Shown here: positions 46,280 to 54,798 of the stretch, one piece after another
Position numbering within the stretch: position 1 is the stretch's first letter
How the letters are laid out: each line of letters starts with the position of its first letter
NCBI GenBank assembly: GCA_041320695.1
Contig: JBGGOQ010000003.1
Coordinates: 186,001-250,000 of the forward strand
Direction of reading: 5' to 3'
Length of the DNA stretch: 64,000 nucleotides
DNA from: Caldicellulosiruptoraceae bacterium PP1
GTDB lineage: Bacteria > Bacillota > Thermoanaerobacteria > Caldicellulosiruptorales > Caldicellulosiruptoraceae
The notes under the pieces: model-generated
The model's input: the letters and a program-made list of their open reading frames with translations, nothing else
What the model was told of the DNA's origin: nothing
The model's database searches: none
Program-made: the position numbers and the translations under genes

Positions 46280-47289
46280 ATCTAAAAGAAATTAACAATA
46301 AAATTGATAAAATATACTTTGAAAAGTCTTTGAGAGCTGAAGATAGAAAAAAGCAAAGAATTGAAGAATTATCTTCAAAATCGCCTGAGTTTTCAGATTT
46401 GCATCAGAAAATTATAAAAGCTGGTCTTTTATTATCAAAAGCTTCACTTTTCGATAATAAAGAGGATATAAAGAAGTATACAAATATTTTAGATAACTTA
46501 ATATTAAAAAGAGACCAAATAGTAGAAAGTTTGACTAATAATAAAAATTACTTAAATGATATATATGATTGTTATGAATGCAGAGATACTGGTTATATTC
46601 AAATTGAGAACCAATTAAAGATGTGTCAATGCAGAAATCAGTTGTTTATTGAGTTTTTGTATGAACAAAGTAATATAAAAGAAATAATAAAGGAACATAA
46701 TTTCCAAAAGTTTAAACTTTCGTATTATAGTAAAGAGATAAATGAAGATGAAGATATATCACCGTATGAGAATGTTAGACATATTTTAAAAAATATAAAA
46801 CAGTTTATTGATAACTTTGATAAACGTGAACAAAGAAATCTATTAATTTATGGAAATACAGGGCTTGGAAAAACCTTTTTGGCACATTCTATTGCAAAGG
46901 AAATGCTTGATAGAAGAAAAACTGTATTATTTTTGGATAGTCTTACATTATTTGAAATACTAAAAGCTCGATATGATAGTATAACAAGTTTTTATAATGA
47001 AAATAAAGAAGATAGTTTTAGGATATTAGATGACATTGATCTTTTAATTATAGATGATCTTGGAACTGAAGGTAAGAATATGAGATTTTTACATGGTGTT
47101 TTTCAGTCGTTGCTTGATAATAGGTATATAAATAATAAAAAGATGGTAATAACAACAAATCTAAACATTACTTCATTGAATGAATATTACCAAGATAAAA
47201 ATGTAGGTAGGCTTCAAGAGTATTTTTTATTTCTTTATATTTTTGGAAATGATATAAGGGTGTTAAAGACAAAGAAAGAGTATAGTTAA
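46276..47289 (+). CDS. dnaC: DnaC-type helicase loader (AAA+ ATPase)
   Basis: The protein has 337 aa. A Cys zinc-binding region (CYECRDTG...MCQCRNQ) in the N-terminal helicase-binding domain is followed by an AAA+ module: Walker A GNTGLGKTFLAHSI, Walker B LLIIDDLGTEG and a sensor region MVITTNLNITSL. It is translationally coupled to dnaD. IstB-like transposition proteins are the main alternative, but the context with dnaD fits helicase loading. Confidence 0.92.
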   Translation: MNLKEINNKIDKIYFEKSLRAEDRKKQRIEELSSKSPEFSDLHQKIIKAGLLLSKASLFDNKEDIKKYTNILDNLILKRDQIVESLTNNKNYLNDIYDCYECRDTGYIQIENQLKMCQCRNQLFIEFLYEQSNIKEIIKEHNFQKFKLSYYSKEINEDEDISPYENVRHILKNIKQFIDNFDKREQRNLLIYGNTGLGKTFLAHSIAKEMLDRRKTVLFLDSLTLFEILKARYDSITSFYNENKEDSFRILDDIDLLIIDDLGTEGKNMRFLHGVFQSLLDNRYINNKKMVITTNLNITSLNEYYQDKNVGRLQEYFLFLYIFGNDIRVLKTKKEYS

Positions 47290-47291
47290 AC

Positions 47292-47416
47292 GAGGCTATC
47301 CTAAAACTTATAATTTGACTGTTATTAATTCAAGATATATAATACCTTGAATAATACAACTACAAAATATTGTTGTAAAATTATAAGAATTAATCTTGTA
47401 GGACAGCCTCATTTTT
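47292..47416 (+). terminator. Large cruciform hairpin, terminator of dnaD-dnaC and possible MITE
   Basis: Outer arms GAGGCTATCCTA (47292-47303) and TAGGACAGCCTC (47399-47410, one mismatch), then inner arms CTTATAATTT/AAATTATAAG, enclose two small stems (TCAAG...CTTGA and ACAAC...GTTGT). A TTTTTT run follows on the plus strand. The size and terminal repeats recall a miniature inverted-repeat element. Confidence 0.7.
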
Positions 47417-47754
47417 TATAATCCTAATAATATTCTAATTTTTTCACTTAATTCCTCTATTTTTTCTATATTTAACTTACCTACTTTTTTAATTAGCCTT
47501 TCTTTAGATATAGACCTTATATCCTCAGTTTTGGCATAAGACTTAACAGTAAGACCTGTTTCATTTGGTTCTAATTCAACGTGTAATGGTATATTTTTGT
47601 TTTTACTAGTTATAGGTACTACTACAACAAGCTCAGCTGGGCATGAATTAAATTCATCTATAGAAATAACTACTGCTGGCCTAATACCACTTTGTTCATG
47701 TCCTCTTGTAGGGTTTAAATCAACAAGCCATATCTCTCCCCTATTAGGGGCCAT
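47416..47754 (-). CDS. mazF: MazF-family mRNA interferase toxin
   Basis: MazF (112 aa) is a sequence-specific endoribonuclease. The start RGEIWLVDLNPTRGHEQSGIRPAVVISID, the strand VVVPITSK and the end segment TEDIRSISKERL are signatures; the Arg and Thr of the catalytic pair are in place. It overlaps its antitoxin gene by one base. Confidence 0.94.
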   Translation of the reverse strand: MAPNRGEIWLVDLNPTRGHEQSGIRPAVVISIDEFNSCPAELVVVVPITSKNKNIPLHVELEPNETGLTVKSYAKTEDIRSISKERLIKKVGKLNIEKIEELSEKIRILLGL

Positions 47755-48002
47755 TATTCATTCTCCAAATCATATAAAGTATTGTCCCAAAGCTTACGTT
47801 CTTCTAGTTCATCTTGCCAAAGTTTATTATTATTCTTTAGTTCTTGATAGGCCTTAGCAGTATTTTCTATAATTAATTTCTTCTGGTAATTTTTTAGAGC
47901 TTCATTAATTATTTTATGCATTGGTTCATTTAGTTGAATAGATAATTTTTTCAAGTTCTCATAAGTAATATTATCAATTCTTACAGTTGTCGTTTTATTC
48001 AT
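47754..48002 (-). CDS. MazE-like ribbon-helix-helix antitoxin
   Basis: The protein (82 aa) begins NKTTTVRIDNITYENLKKLS, an RHH DNA-binding domain, and has a charged helical tail that would wrap MazF. ATG 48002 is used; GGGTG lies 6 bases upstream. Its gene is preceded by a palindromic operator. The pair is likely autoregulated. Confidence 0.87.
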   Translation of the reverse strand: MNKTTTVRIDNITYENLKKLSIQLNEPMHKIINEALKNYQKKLIIENTAKAYQELKNNNKLWQDELEERKLWDNTLYDLENE

Positions 48003-48014
48003 TCTTAACACCCT

Positions 48015-48036
48015 TTGTAGATAAAATAATCTACAA
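48015..48036 (-). promoter_or_regulatory. Operator palindrome of mazE-mazF
   Basis: TTGTAGAT-6-ATCTACAA, perfect 8-base arms, lies just downstream of TATACT (48040-48045, minus strand), where a repressor would block initiation. RHH antitoxins bind such palindromes. Confidence 0.6.
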
Positions 48037-48090
48037 TATAGTATACCACAAAAAAATATATTTTTCGAGATATCTAAAAAATTTTCAACC

Positions 48091-49356
48091 TTACATATAA
48101 TACCTCAACACCAAATAAACTGTTGAAATCACAATTGTAATTAGCATCATTGGAAAGCCATATTTGAAATATTCTGCAAATGATAGTCTCTGCCCTTTTT
48201 CTTCAAGTAAACCCGATGTAACAACATTTGCTGATGCACCAATTATTGTTCCATTTCCTCCAAGGCATGCTCCTAAAGATAATGCCCACCATAAAGGCAT
48301 TATATCCATATGTGATAATTTGCCCATATCTAATATCAAAGGTATCATTGTTGCTGTAAATGGTATATTATCAACAAATGCTGAAAAGATAGCAGACCCC
48401 CATAAAATCACTAAGCTTGTTAACATTGCATTACCATGAGTAATATTTAGCATACCTTTGGCCAACTTTTCAATAACACCTGTAACCTCAAGCCCTGCAA
48501 CCAAAATAAATAGCCCAATAAAGAAGAATATTGTTGTCCATTCAACCTCTTCAAGTATCTCTTTTACCTCTACACCACCAATTAATAAAAGAATGCTTGC
48601 CCCAGTCAATGCAATAATTGATGATTCGAGTCCTAACTTTGAATGAAGAATAAAACCAACAATTACAAGGCCCAAAACAAAAAGGCTTTTTGTTAAAAGC
48701 TTTTTATCTTTTATAAACTGATTTTCATCAATCTTTAAAATCTTTGTCTTTAATTTTTCATCTACCACAAGTTTCTTTTTGAATATTAGTGAGAAAAGAA
48801 ATACTGTTACAAGTAATATAGCAAAATTTATTAAAGAAAGATTATTTACAAAATCCATAAAAGATAAATTTGCTTTACTACCAATCATAATATTTGGCGG
48901 ATCACCAATAAGGGTAGCTGTCCCACCTACATTTGATGCAAAAATAATAGATATTGCGAATGGTATTGGTGAGATATTCATATCAGCTGTAATGCTAAGA
49001 ACAATTGGGATTATTAATAAAACTGTTGTTACGTTGTCCAAAAATGCTGATGCTACTGCTGTAATAATTGAAAGAAAGATAAGCATTGTAACAGGATTTC
49101 CTTTTGAGAGTTTAACTGATTTTATTGCAATAAACTCAAAAACACCTGTTCTTTTGGTAATAAATACAATAATCATCATACCAACCAAAAGACCAATTGT
49201 GTTAAAATCTATAGCCTTTGTAAATGCATATTCCTGTTCTACTATCTTAAAAATTAATAATATGGATGCGCCAACCATAGCTACAATTGTTCTATGGATC
49301 TTTTCAGAAACAATTAGTGCATACGCTAAAACAAACACTGTAATGGCAAATACCAT
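48091..49356 (-). CDS. ArsB/NhaD/SLC13-family anion or antiport permease
   Basis: A 421 aa carrier with about eleven helices in two inverted repeats. The repeated motif appears as FLDNVTTVLLIIPIV and FVDNIPFTATMIPLI, with GDPPNIMIGSKA and GNGTIIGASANVVTSG as substrate-binding loops. This fits the ArsB/NhaD and P-protein branch of the ion-transporter superfamily. The substrate is uncertain. It lies 2 bases after mrnC, so the two are probably cotranscribed. Confidence 0.87.
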   Translation of the reverse strand: MVFAITVFVLAYALIVSEKIHRTIVAMVGASILLIFKIVEQEYAFTKAIDFNTIGLLVGMMIIVFITKRTGVFEFIAIKSVKLSKGNPVTMLIFLSIITAVASAFLDNVTTVLLIIPIVLSITADMNISPIPFAISIIFASNVGGTATLIGDPPNIMIGSKANLSFMDFVNNLSLINFAILLVTVFLFSLIFKKKLVVDEKLKTKILKIDENQFIKDKKLLTKSLFVLGLVIVGFILHSKLGLESSIIALTGASILLLIGGVEVKEILEEVEWTTIFFFIGLFILVAGLEVTGVIEKLAKGMLNITHGNAMLTSLVILWGSAIFSAFVDNIPFTATMIPLILDMGKLSHMDIMPLWWALSLGACLGGNGTIIGASANVVTSGLLEEKGQRLSFAEYFKYGFPMMLITIVISTVYLVLRYYM

Positions 49357-49358
49357 AT

Positions 49359-49745
49359 CTAATCACACCTCCCTTTTGTCAAAATATTAAAAGTTTTTTG
49401 AAGAATAATTTGTAGTCTTTCCTCTCTTTTTTCAAGATAAAGGTAACCTATAAGACACTCAAAGGCAGTAGCAAATTTATAATCAACAATATCAGCATTT
49501 TTTGGGATTGTATGAGGTTTTGCATTTCTTCCTTTTTTAGCAATCAGCTTTTCTTCATCATCCAGTTCATCCCATAGAGCTCTTATAGCATAAGCTTGAT
49601 TGGAAGCTTTAACATATTTTATTGACATAATGTGATATTTATGTGGATTAAAATTGGGATATTTTTCAATTAGCATATCCCTAATAAAAAGCTCATAAAC
49701 TGCATCTCCAATATAAGCATATGATAATGGATTATATTTAACCAT
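49359..49745 (-). CDS. mrnC: Mini-ribonuclease III MrnC
   Basis: Mini-III (128 aa) processes 23S rRNA ends. It is a bare RNase III catalytic domain: LSYAYIGDAVYELFIRDML, then KAKKGRNAKPHTIPKNAD-like segment and FATAFECLIGYLYLE. No dsRNA-binding domain is present. It usually lies with cysS-thyX-rlmB-yacP-sigH; here it is a few kb away from that set, upstream of the permease. Confidence 0.92.
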   Translation of the reverse strand: MVKYNPLSYAYIGDAVYELFIRDMLIEKYPNFNPHKYHIMSIKYVKASNQAYAIRALWDELDDEEKLIAKKGRNAKPHTIPKNADIVDYKFATAFECLIGYLYLEKREERLQIILQKTFNILTKGRCD

Positions 49746-49939
49746 TTAATTCTTCCTCTTTTAGTTTTTTATACAAACTCTAATATACATTCTTAAGATA
49801 TATTTTGCAATAATAAATTGGCTTTTTTTTCAACAAATTAGTTCACAAATTATTCATACATTTAATTAAAAAATCCTTTATAATAGTAATGAGATTATGT
49901 ATAATTTTTATTGCATTTACCTTTAAGGAGGGATATTTG

Positions 49940-50887
49940 TTGATAAAGGTTGAAAACCTGACTAAAAAATACGGTCAAAGATATGCTATTAATAATGTTT
50001 CTTTTGAAGTAAAGGAAGGAGAAATTTTAGGTTTTTTAGGCCCTAATGGTGCTGGTAAATCTACCACCATGAATATTATTACTGGTTACATATCACCAAC
50101 TGACGGTTCTGTTACTGTTGATGGATTTGATATCTTAGAAAATCCAGAAGAGGTTAAAAAAAGAATCGGCTTTTTACCAGAGCTGCCACCTCTATATATG
50201 GATATGACAGTACAAGAATATTTGGATTTTGTTAGTGATATTAAAAAAGTAAGTCCTAAAGAAAAGAAAATGAGCATGGAAAAAATTATGGACATTGTTA
50301 AAATTGGAGATGTGAGAGGAAGACTTATAAAGAACCTTTCAAAAGGTTATAAGCAAAGAGTAGGTCTTGCTCAAGCATTAATAGGTAATCCTCCAGTTTT
50401 AATACTTGACGAACCTACTGTTGGCTTAGACCCAAAACAGATTATTGAAATAAGATCTGTTATTAAATCTCTTGGAAAAGAACATACAATAATCTTAAGC
50501 TCTCACATACTGCCAGAGGTTAGTGCTGTATGTGAAAGGGTTTTAATTATCAACAAAGGTAAGATTGTAGCAAGTGACACTCCAGACAATCTTGCTAAAA
50601 GACTTATTCATGGTAGCAAGCTACAAGTAAGGATTTTAGGACAGAGGCAAAAGGTAACAAGCCTTTTAGAAAAGATACCAGGCGTAAAATTTGTTGAATT
50701 TGCAGGTATTAAAGAGGAAAATACACTTGATTTCTTAATAGAGGCTGAAAATGATACAGATATTAGAGCTTCAATATTCTATGCTATGAGTGATGCTAAT
50801 CTTCCAATTTTAATGATGAGATCGGTTGACCTTAGCTTAGAGGAGATATTCCTTCAACTTACAACCGAAGAAAAGGAGGTCTCGTAA
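49940..50887 (+). CDS. ABC transporter ATP-binding protein (GldA-like)
   Basis: The protein (315 aa) is an ABC-2 type ATPase: Walker A GPNGAGKSTT, signature LSKGYKQRVGLAQAL, Walker B ILDEPTVGLD and the His switch SSH. A C-terminal domain of about 80 residues resembles the GldA/NatA class. TTG 49940 is used with AAGGAGGG seven bases upstream; an adjacent upstream TTG is possible. It leads a four-gene operon with permease, GldG-like and DUF4340 proteins. Confidence 0.92.
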   Translation: MIKVENLTKKYGQRYAINNVSFEVKEGEILGFLGPNGAGKSTTMNIITGYISPTDGSVTVDGFDILENPEEVKKRIGFLPELPPLYMDMTVQEYLDFVSDIKKVSPKEKKMSMEKIMDIVKIGDVRGRLIKNLSKGYKQRVGLAQALIGNPPVLILDEPTVGLDPKQIIEIRSVIKSLGKEHTIILSSHILPEVSAVCERVLIINKGKIVASDTPDNLAKRLIHGSKLQVRILGQRQKVTSLLEKIPGVKFVEFAGIKEENTLDFLIEAENDTDIRASIFYAMSDANLPILMMRSVDLSLEEIFLQLTTEEKEVS

Positions 50888-50891
50888 TATC

Positions 50892-51755
50892 ATGTTAGCT
50901 GTACTTAAAAAAGAACTTAAACTATACTTTTCAACAACAACTGGTTATATTTTTATGGGTTTCTTTTTGCTGTTATCTGGATTTTTCTTTGCTGTAAGCA
51001 ATGTTTTATCTGCTAGTCCGCAATATAGCAGCACTTTAGGAAGTATTACATTTATTTTCTTAATTGCTGTTCCTATATTAACAATGAGGTTAATAACAGA
51101 AGAAGCAAAACAAAAAACAGACCAATTATTACTTACATCACCGCTTACACTTAGTGGTATTGTTGTAGGTAAGTTTTTAGCAGCTGTGATTGTCTTTTTT
51201 ATAACATTACTTATTACATGCTTGTTCCCTATTTTACTTAGCTTTTATGGAACTATAGCATTATGGGAAACTGTTGGTGCTTATGTTGGATTCTTCTTTT
51301 TAGGTTGTTCATTTATTGCTGTTGGTTTATTTATTTCATCACTTACAGAAAATCAATTTGTTGCAGCTGTTTCAACATTTAGTGCTTTACTTTTGGTTTG
51401 GGTTATGGATTGGGTGAAATCAGTTTTACCTACTGATAAACTTGCTGGTTTTATATTTGTATTAGCAATTGTTGTTGGTATTGCTGTTTGGCTATTCTTC
51501 ACAATTAGAAATATATTTGTAAGTGTTGGGCTTGGACTAATTGGTATTGCGGTTTCTGTATTTGCTTATTTTAAATACAGTAGCTTTTATGAAAGAATAA
51601 TTGTTCGTTTTATAGATTGGTTTTCATTAATAAAGAGGTATCAAGAATTTTCTATTGGTATATTTAATTTATCTTCAGTTGTTTATTATCTAACATTCTG
51701 CTTTGCATTTATATTCTTAACAATTAGAGTGTTAGAGAAAAGAAGATGGAGCTAA
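50892..51755 (+). CDS. ABC-2 type permease (GldF-like)
   Basis: A six- to eight-helix membrane protein (287 aa). It carries the CONS segment MRLITEEAKQKTDQLLLTSP (periplasmic or inner-loop), typical of GldF and ABC-2 permeases of this cluster. It overlaps the next gene by a few bases in the upstream-frame reading and starts 4 bases after the ATPase. With the ATPase it would form the pump. Confidence 0.9.
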   Translation: MLAVLKKELKLYFSTTTGYIFMGFFLLLSGFFFAVSNVLSASPQYSSTLGSITFIFLIAVPILTMRLITEEAKQKTDQLLLTSPLTLSGIVVGKFLAAVIVFFITLLITCLFPILLSFYGTIALWETVGAYVGFFFLGCSFIAVGLFISSLTENQFVAAVSTFSALLLVWVMDWVKSVLPTDKLAGFIFVLAIVVGIAVWLFFTIRNIFVSVGLGLIGIAVSVFAYFKYSSFYERIIVRFIDWFSLIKRYQEFSIGIFNLSSVVYYLTFCFAFIFLTIRVLEKRRWS

Positions 51756-51769
51756 AGGGGGAAAAAAGA

Positions 51770-53221
51770 GTGAAAGTAGATTTAAATTTTAAGGCTTCAT
51801 TTAGAAATAGAAAGTTTAAATATGGCGGATATGCTGCTTTGATTACAGCTTTTGTTTTGGTTATTTTAATTGTTGCAAACCTTCTTGTAAGTCAGATACC
51901 CCTAAAGCTTGATATGACACAAAACAAGCTTTACTCACTATCTGACCAAACAATTAAAGCTTTAAAAGATCTTAAGAAAGATATTACAATTTATGCTTTA
52001 TATGCAACTGGCAACGAAAATGAGATAGTTAATCAATTTTTGAAAAAGTATGAGGATTCATCAAAAAGGATTTCAATAAAATATATTGATCCATATAAAA
52101 ATCCAGGACTTGTAAAACAATATGATAAGTCTGGTGCTGGAATTGATGAAGGTTCACTTATTGTTGTAAGCGGTAGCAAGTTCAGAGTTATTGGTAAATA
52201 CGATATGATTGAATACAATGTTGATAATACAACAGGTCAAACTAACGTCACAGGCCTTAAACTTGAACAGCTTTTAACACCTGCTATATTATATGTAACT
52301 TCAGATACAAACCCTGTTTTATATGAACTTCAGGGACATGGTGAAGATACAATAATTAAGCTTGGTGTATCAAGTGATTTTGAATCAGCTAATTTTGAGA
52401 TTAAGGACCTTAATTTACTTACATCTGGTAAGGTTCCAGATGATGCTACTGCAGTAGTTGTTATTTCCCCAAAAAACGACCTTACTGATAAAGAAACAAC
52501 AATACTAAAAAACTACTTCTCTAAAGGTGGAAGAGCACTATTCTTAATGGATGTTGTTAGCAATAAGCTCAATAATTTCAATAAAATATTTGAAAGTTTT
52601 GGCATTAACCTTGCTCAAGGCGTTGTGATGGAAGGGGATAATAATAACAATGCCGGAAATCCAATATGGATACTTCCAAAGCTTGAATCGCATGAAATTG
52701 TAGACCCAATAAGTTCAAGCAATATGTATGTTTTATTCCCTGGTTCACAAGCAATTACAGAAGCAAAGTTAAAGAAAAGAACTCTTACAATAGAAAATCT
52801 ATTAACTACAACTAATAATTCTTGGTTGAGAACTAACCTTAAAGATAATTCATTAACAAAAGGTAAAGATGACAAATCAGGTCCATTTGCATTAGCAGTT
52901 GCTGTTACTGACAAAGCTCAAGGATTAAATAATATGTTAAAGCCAAAGGATGCAAAGATTGTTGTTATGGCAAGTGCAGTATTTTTGAATGAACAATACT
53001 CAAAACAGGTTCCTGGCAACTTAAACCTTGTTGTCAACAGTCTAAATTGGTTACAAGAAAAGAAAACCGATATTCAAATTGCTTCAAAGGATTTAACAAT
53101 TGAAAGATTAAACATTAGCACAACACAGTCTTTAATAGTATCTGGGATTGCTGTTATTGTAATACCAGTAATTATATTCTTAGCTGGTCTTAGTGTATGG
53201 CTGAGGAGGAGACATCTATGA
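51770..53221 (+). CDS. GldG-like auxiliary protein of the ABC operon
   Basis: The protein (483 aa) has one N-terminal membrane helix (about residues 20-45), a large extracytoplasmic domain that resembles GldG (LDMTQNKLYSLSDQTIKALK is the family start) and a C-terminal helix near residue 470 (VIVIPVIIFLAGLSVWL). GTG 51770 with GGGGG eight bases upstream is preferred to the earlier ATG. Its end overlaps the next gene by ATGA. Confidence 0.88.
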   Translation: MKVDLNFKASFRNRKFKYGGYAALITAFVLVILIVANLLVSQIPLKLDMTQNKLYSLSDQTIKALKDLKKDITIYALYATGNENEIVNQFLKKYEDSSKRISIKYIDPYKNPGLVKQYDKSGAGIDEGSLIVVSGSKFRVIGKYDMIEYNVDNTTGQTNVTGLKLEQLLTPAILYVTSDTNPVLYELQGHGEDTIIKLGVSSDFESANFEIKDLNLLTSGKVPDDATAVVVISPKNDLTDKETTILKNYFSKGGRALFLMDVVSNKLNNFNKIFESFGINLAQGVVMEGDNNNNAGNPIWILPKLESHEIVDPISSSNMYVLFPGSQAITEAKLKKRTLTIENLLTTTNNSWLRTNLKDNSLTKGKDDKSGPFALAVAVTDKAQGLNNMLKPKDAKIVVMASAVFLNEQYSKQVPGNLNLVVNSLNWLQEKKTDIQIASKDLTIERLNISTTQSLIVSGIAVIVIPVIIFLAGLSVWLRRRHL

Positions 53222-54639
53222 AGAAAACTTACAGGCTTATTGCTGCATTTGCTGTATTACTTGTTTTAGTTGGTGCATACATTTATGTTTTAAAGCATCC
53301 TAAGAAAGAAGCTACAAATAAAACACAACCTTCAAATTCTGTTCAAATACTTAAGAAAAATAAAGATGACATTGTAAAGGTTACTTTAGATGCTGATGGA
53401 ACAGTTTTGACACTTTATAAGCAAAACGGCAAATGGTTAGCAAATAATATTAAAAACCCTGACTTTTTAAACCAAGATAAGATTGATGATATTGTTTTCA
53501 CATTTTCAAGCCTTTTTGCTGAAAATGTAGTTGAAAGTAATCCAAAAGATTTATCAAAGTATGGTTTGCAAACACCTTTTGTTATTGGACAAGCAACATA
53601 TAAAGATGGTTCAAAAGTGACATTATTATTAGGAGACAAAACAGCTGTTGGTAATACCTTTTATCTAATGAAGGATGGGGATAAAAGAGTATTTACTGTT
53701 TGGCAAAATATTGGTGATAATCTTATGACAAAACTAAACAGCTTGTTTACTGTAAGTTTACCTGAGCTTACATCAGATGAAATTCAATATATCAAAATTG
53801 TAAAAAAAGGTGAAAAAACTCTCGAATTAGTAAGAGAGGATGACACAAAGGCAAAAGATAAGCCTTATGATATTGGTAGTATATGGTTTTTAGCTCAACC
53901 TTATAGTGAGAAAAGAGCAGCTTCCTCCCAAGATTTATCGAGTGTAATTGAGAGTATTGCAAATATTACTCCTGAGGAAGTTGTTGAAGCAACATATGAT
54001 TTTAAAAAATATGGCCTTGACAATCCTGTTGCAGAACTTATTGTAAAAGACAAAGAGAAAACCCTTGATATTATGATAGGTAATGCTAAAGATAGTGATT
54101 ACACATATTTAAAACAAAGAAATTCAAATATTATTTATACTATAAGCAATTCTAATATTGACTTTTTAAGAACCACAACACCTTTTAAAGTAGCTGATAA
54201 GTTTGCTTTTATTGCAAATATAGATTATGTTAAGAAGATTGAGATATCGCATGGTAATAAAACACATGTGATAACACAAGATAGAAAACTTGTGAAGAAA
54301 GCAAAGAGTGCAGATGAACAAGATGAATATCAATCAACCTTTAAAGTAGATGGTAAAAAGATTGATGAAGATCTCTTTAGAAAATTTTATCAAATTTTGG
54401 TTGGTATCTTAGTTGATGGTGAAAATGATAAAAAGCCATCCGGTGAGGCTGACTATACTTTGAAGTATTATTTTTCAAATGGTAATACTGACATAGTTAA
54501 ATTTATACCTTATAATGATGATTTCTATATTGTTGATAAGAATGGACATACTGATTTTGTTTCATCAAAAGAACAAATGGTAAGAATGTATCAAGACCTC
54601 GAAAACTTAATTGTCGGCAAGTTTAAGCCACTTGACTAG
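53218..54639 (+). CDS. DUF4340 protein of the ABC operon
   Basis: The protein (473 aa) has an N-terminal membrane anchor (residues 6-24) and repeated DUF4340 modules outside the membrane: WLANNIKNPDFL, SKYGLQTPFVIG and KKYGLDNPVAELIV are the repeated Y-G-L-x-x-P cores. DUF4340 genes are regularly found last in GldA/F/G-like operons. The role is unknown. ATG 53218 follows GAGGAGGA. Confidence 0.87.
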   Translation: MKKTYRLIAAFAVLLVLVGAYIYVLKHPKKEATNKTQPSNSVQILKKNKDDIVKVTLDADGTVLTLYKQNGKWLANNIKNPDFLNQDKIDDIVFTFSSLFAENVVESNPKDLSKYGLQTPFVIGQATYKDGSKVTLLLGDKTAVGNTFYLMKDGDKRVFTVWQNIGDNLMTKLNSLFTVSLPELTSDEIQYIKIVKKGEKTLELVREDDTKAKDKPYDIGSIWFLAQPYSEKRAASSQDLSSVIESIANITPEEVVEATYDFKKYGLDNPVAELIVKDKEKTLDIMIGNAKDSDYTYLKQRNSNIIYTISNSNIDFLRTTTPFKVADKFAFIANIDYVKKIEISHGNKTHVITQDRKLVKKAKSADEQDEYQSTFKVDGKKIDEDLFRKFYQILVGILVDGENDKKPSGEADYTLKYYFSNGNTDIVKFIPYNDDFYIVDKNGHTDFVSSKEQMVRMYQDLENLIVGKFKPLD

Positions 54640-54684
54640 TTTAAAAAAAAATAGTTTTTAGTTATTCTTGTTGTTATATAAAAT

Positions 54685-54727
54685 GAGAGGGTGTCCCAAA
54701 AGATTATTGAGCACCCTCTCATTTTTT
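54685..54727 (+). terminator. Terminator of the Gld-type ABC operon
   Basis: GAGAGGGTG / CACCCTCTC stem (9 bp), followed by ATTTTTTATC. Another member of the GAGGGTGT family; the minus direction is less well supported. Confidence 0.85.
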
Positions 54728-54798
54728 ATCTATTGATGATTTTTTCCATAAGTAATTTAGTAGTTTTTGCAAACTTCTAATTTGATGAGTTTAATCTT

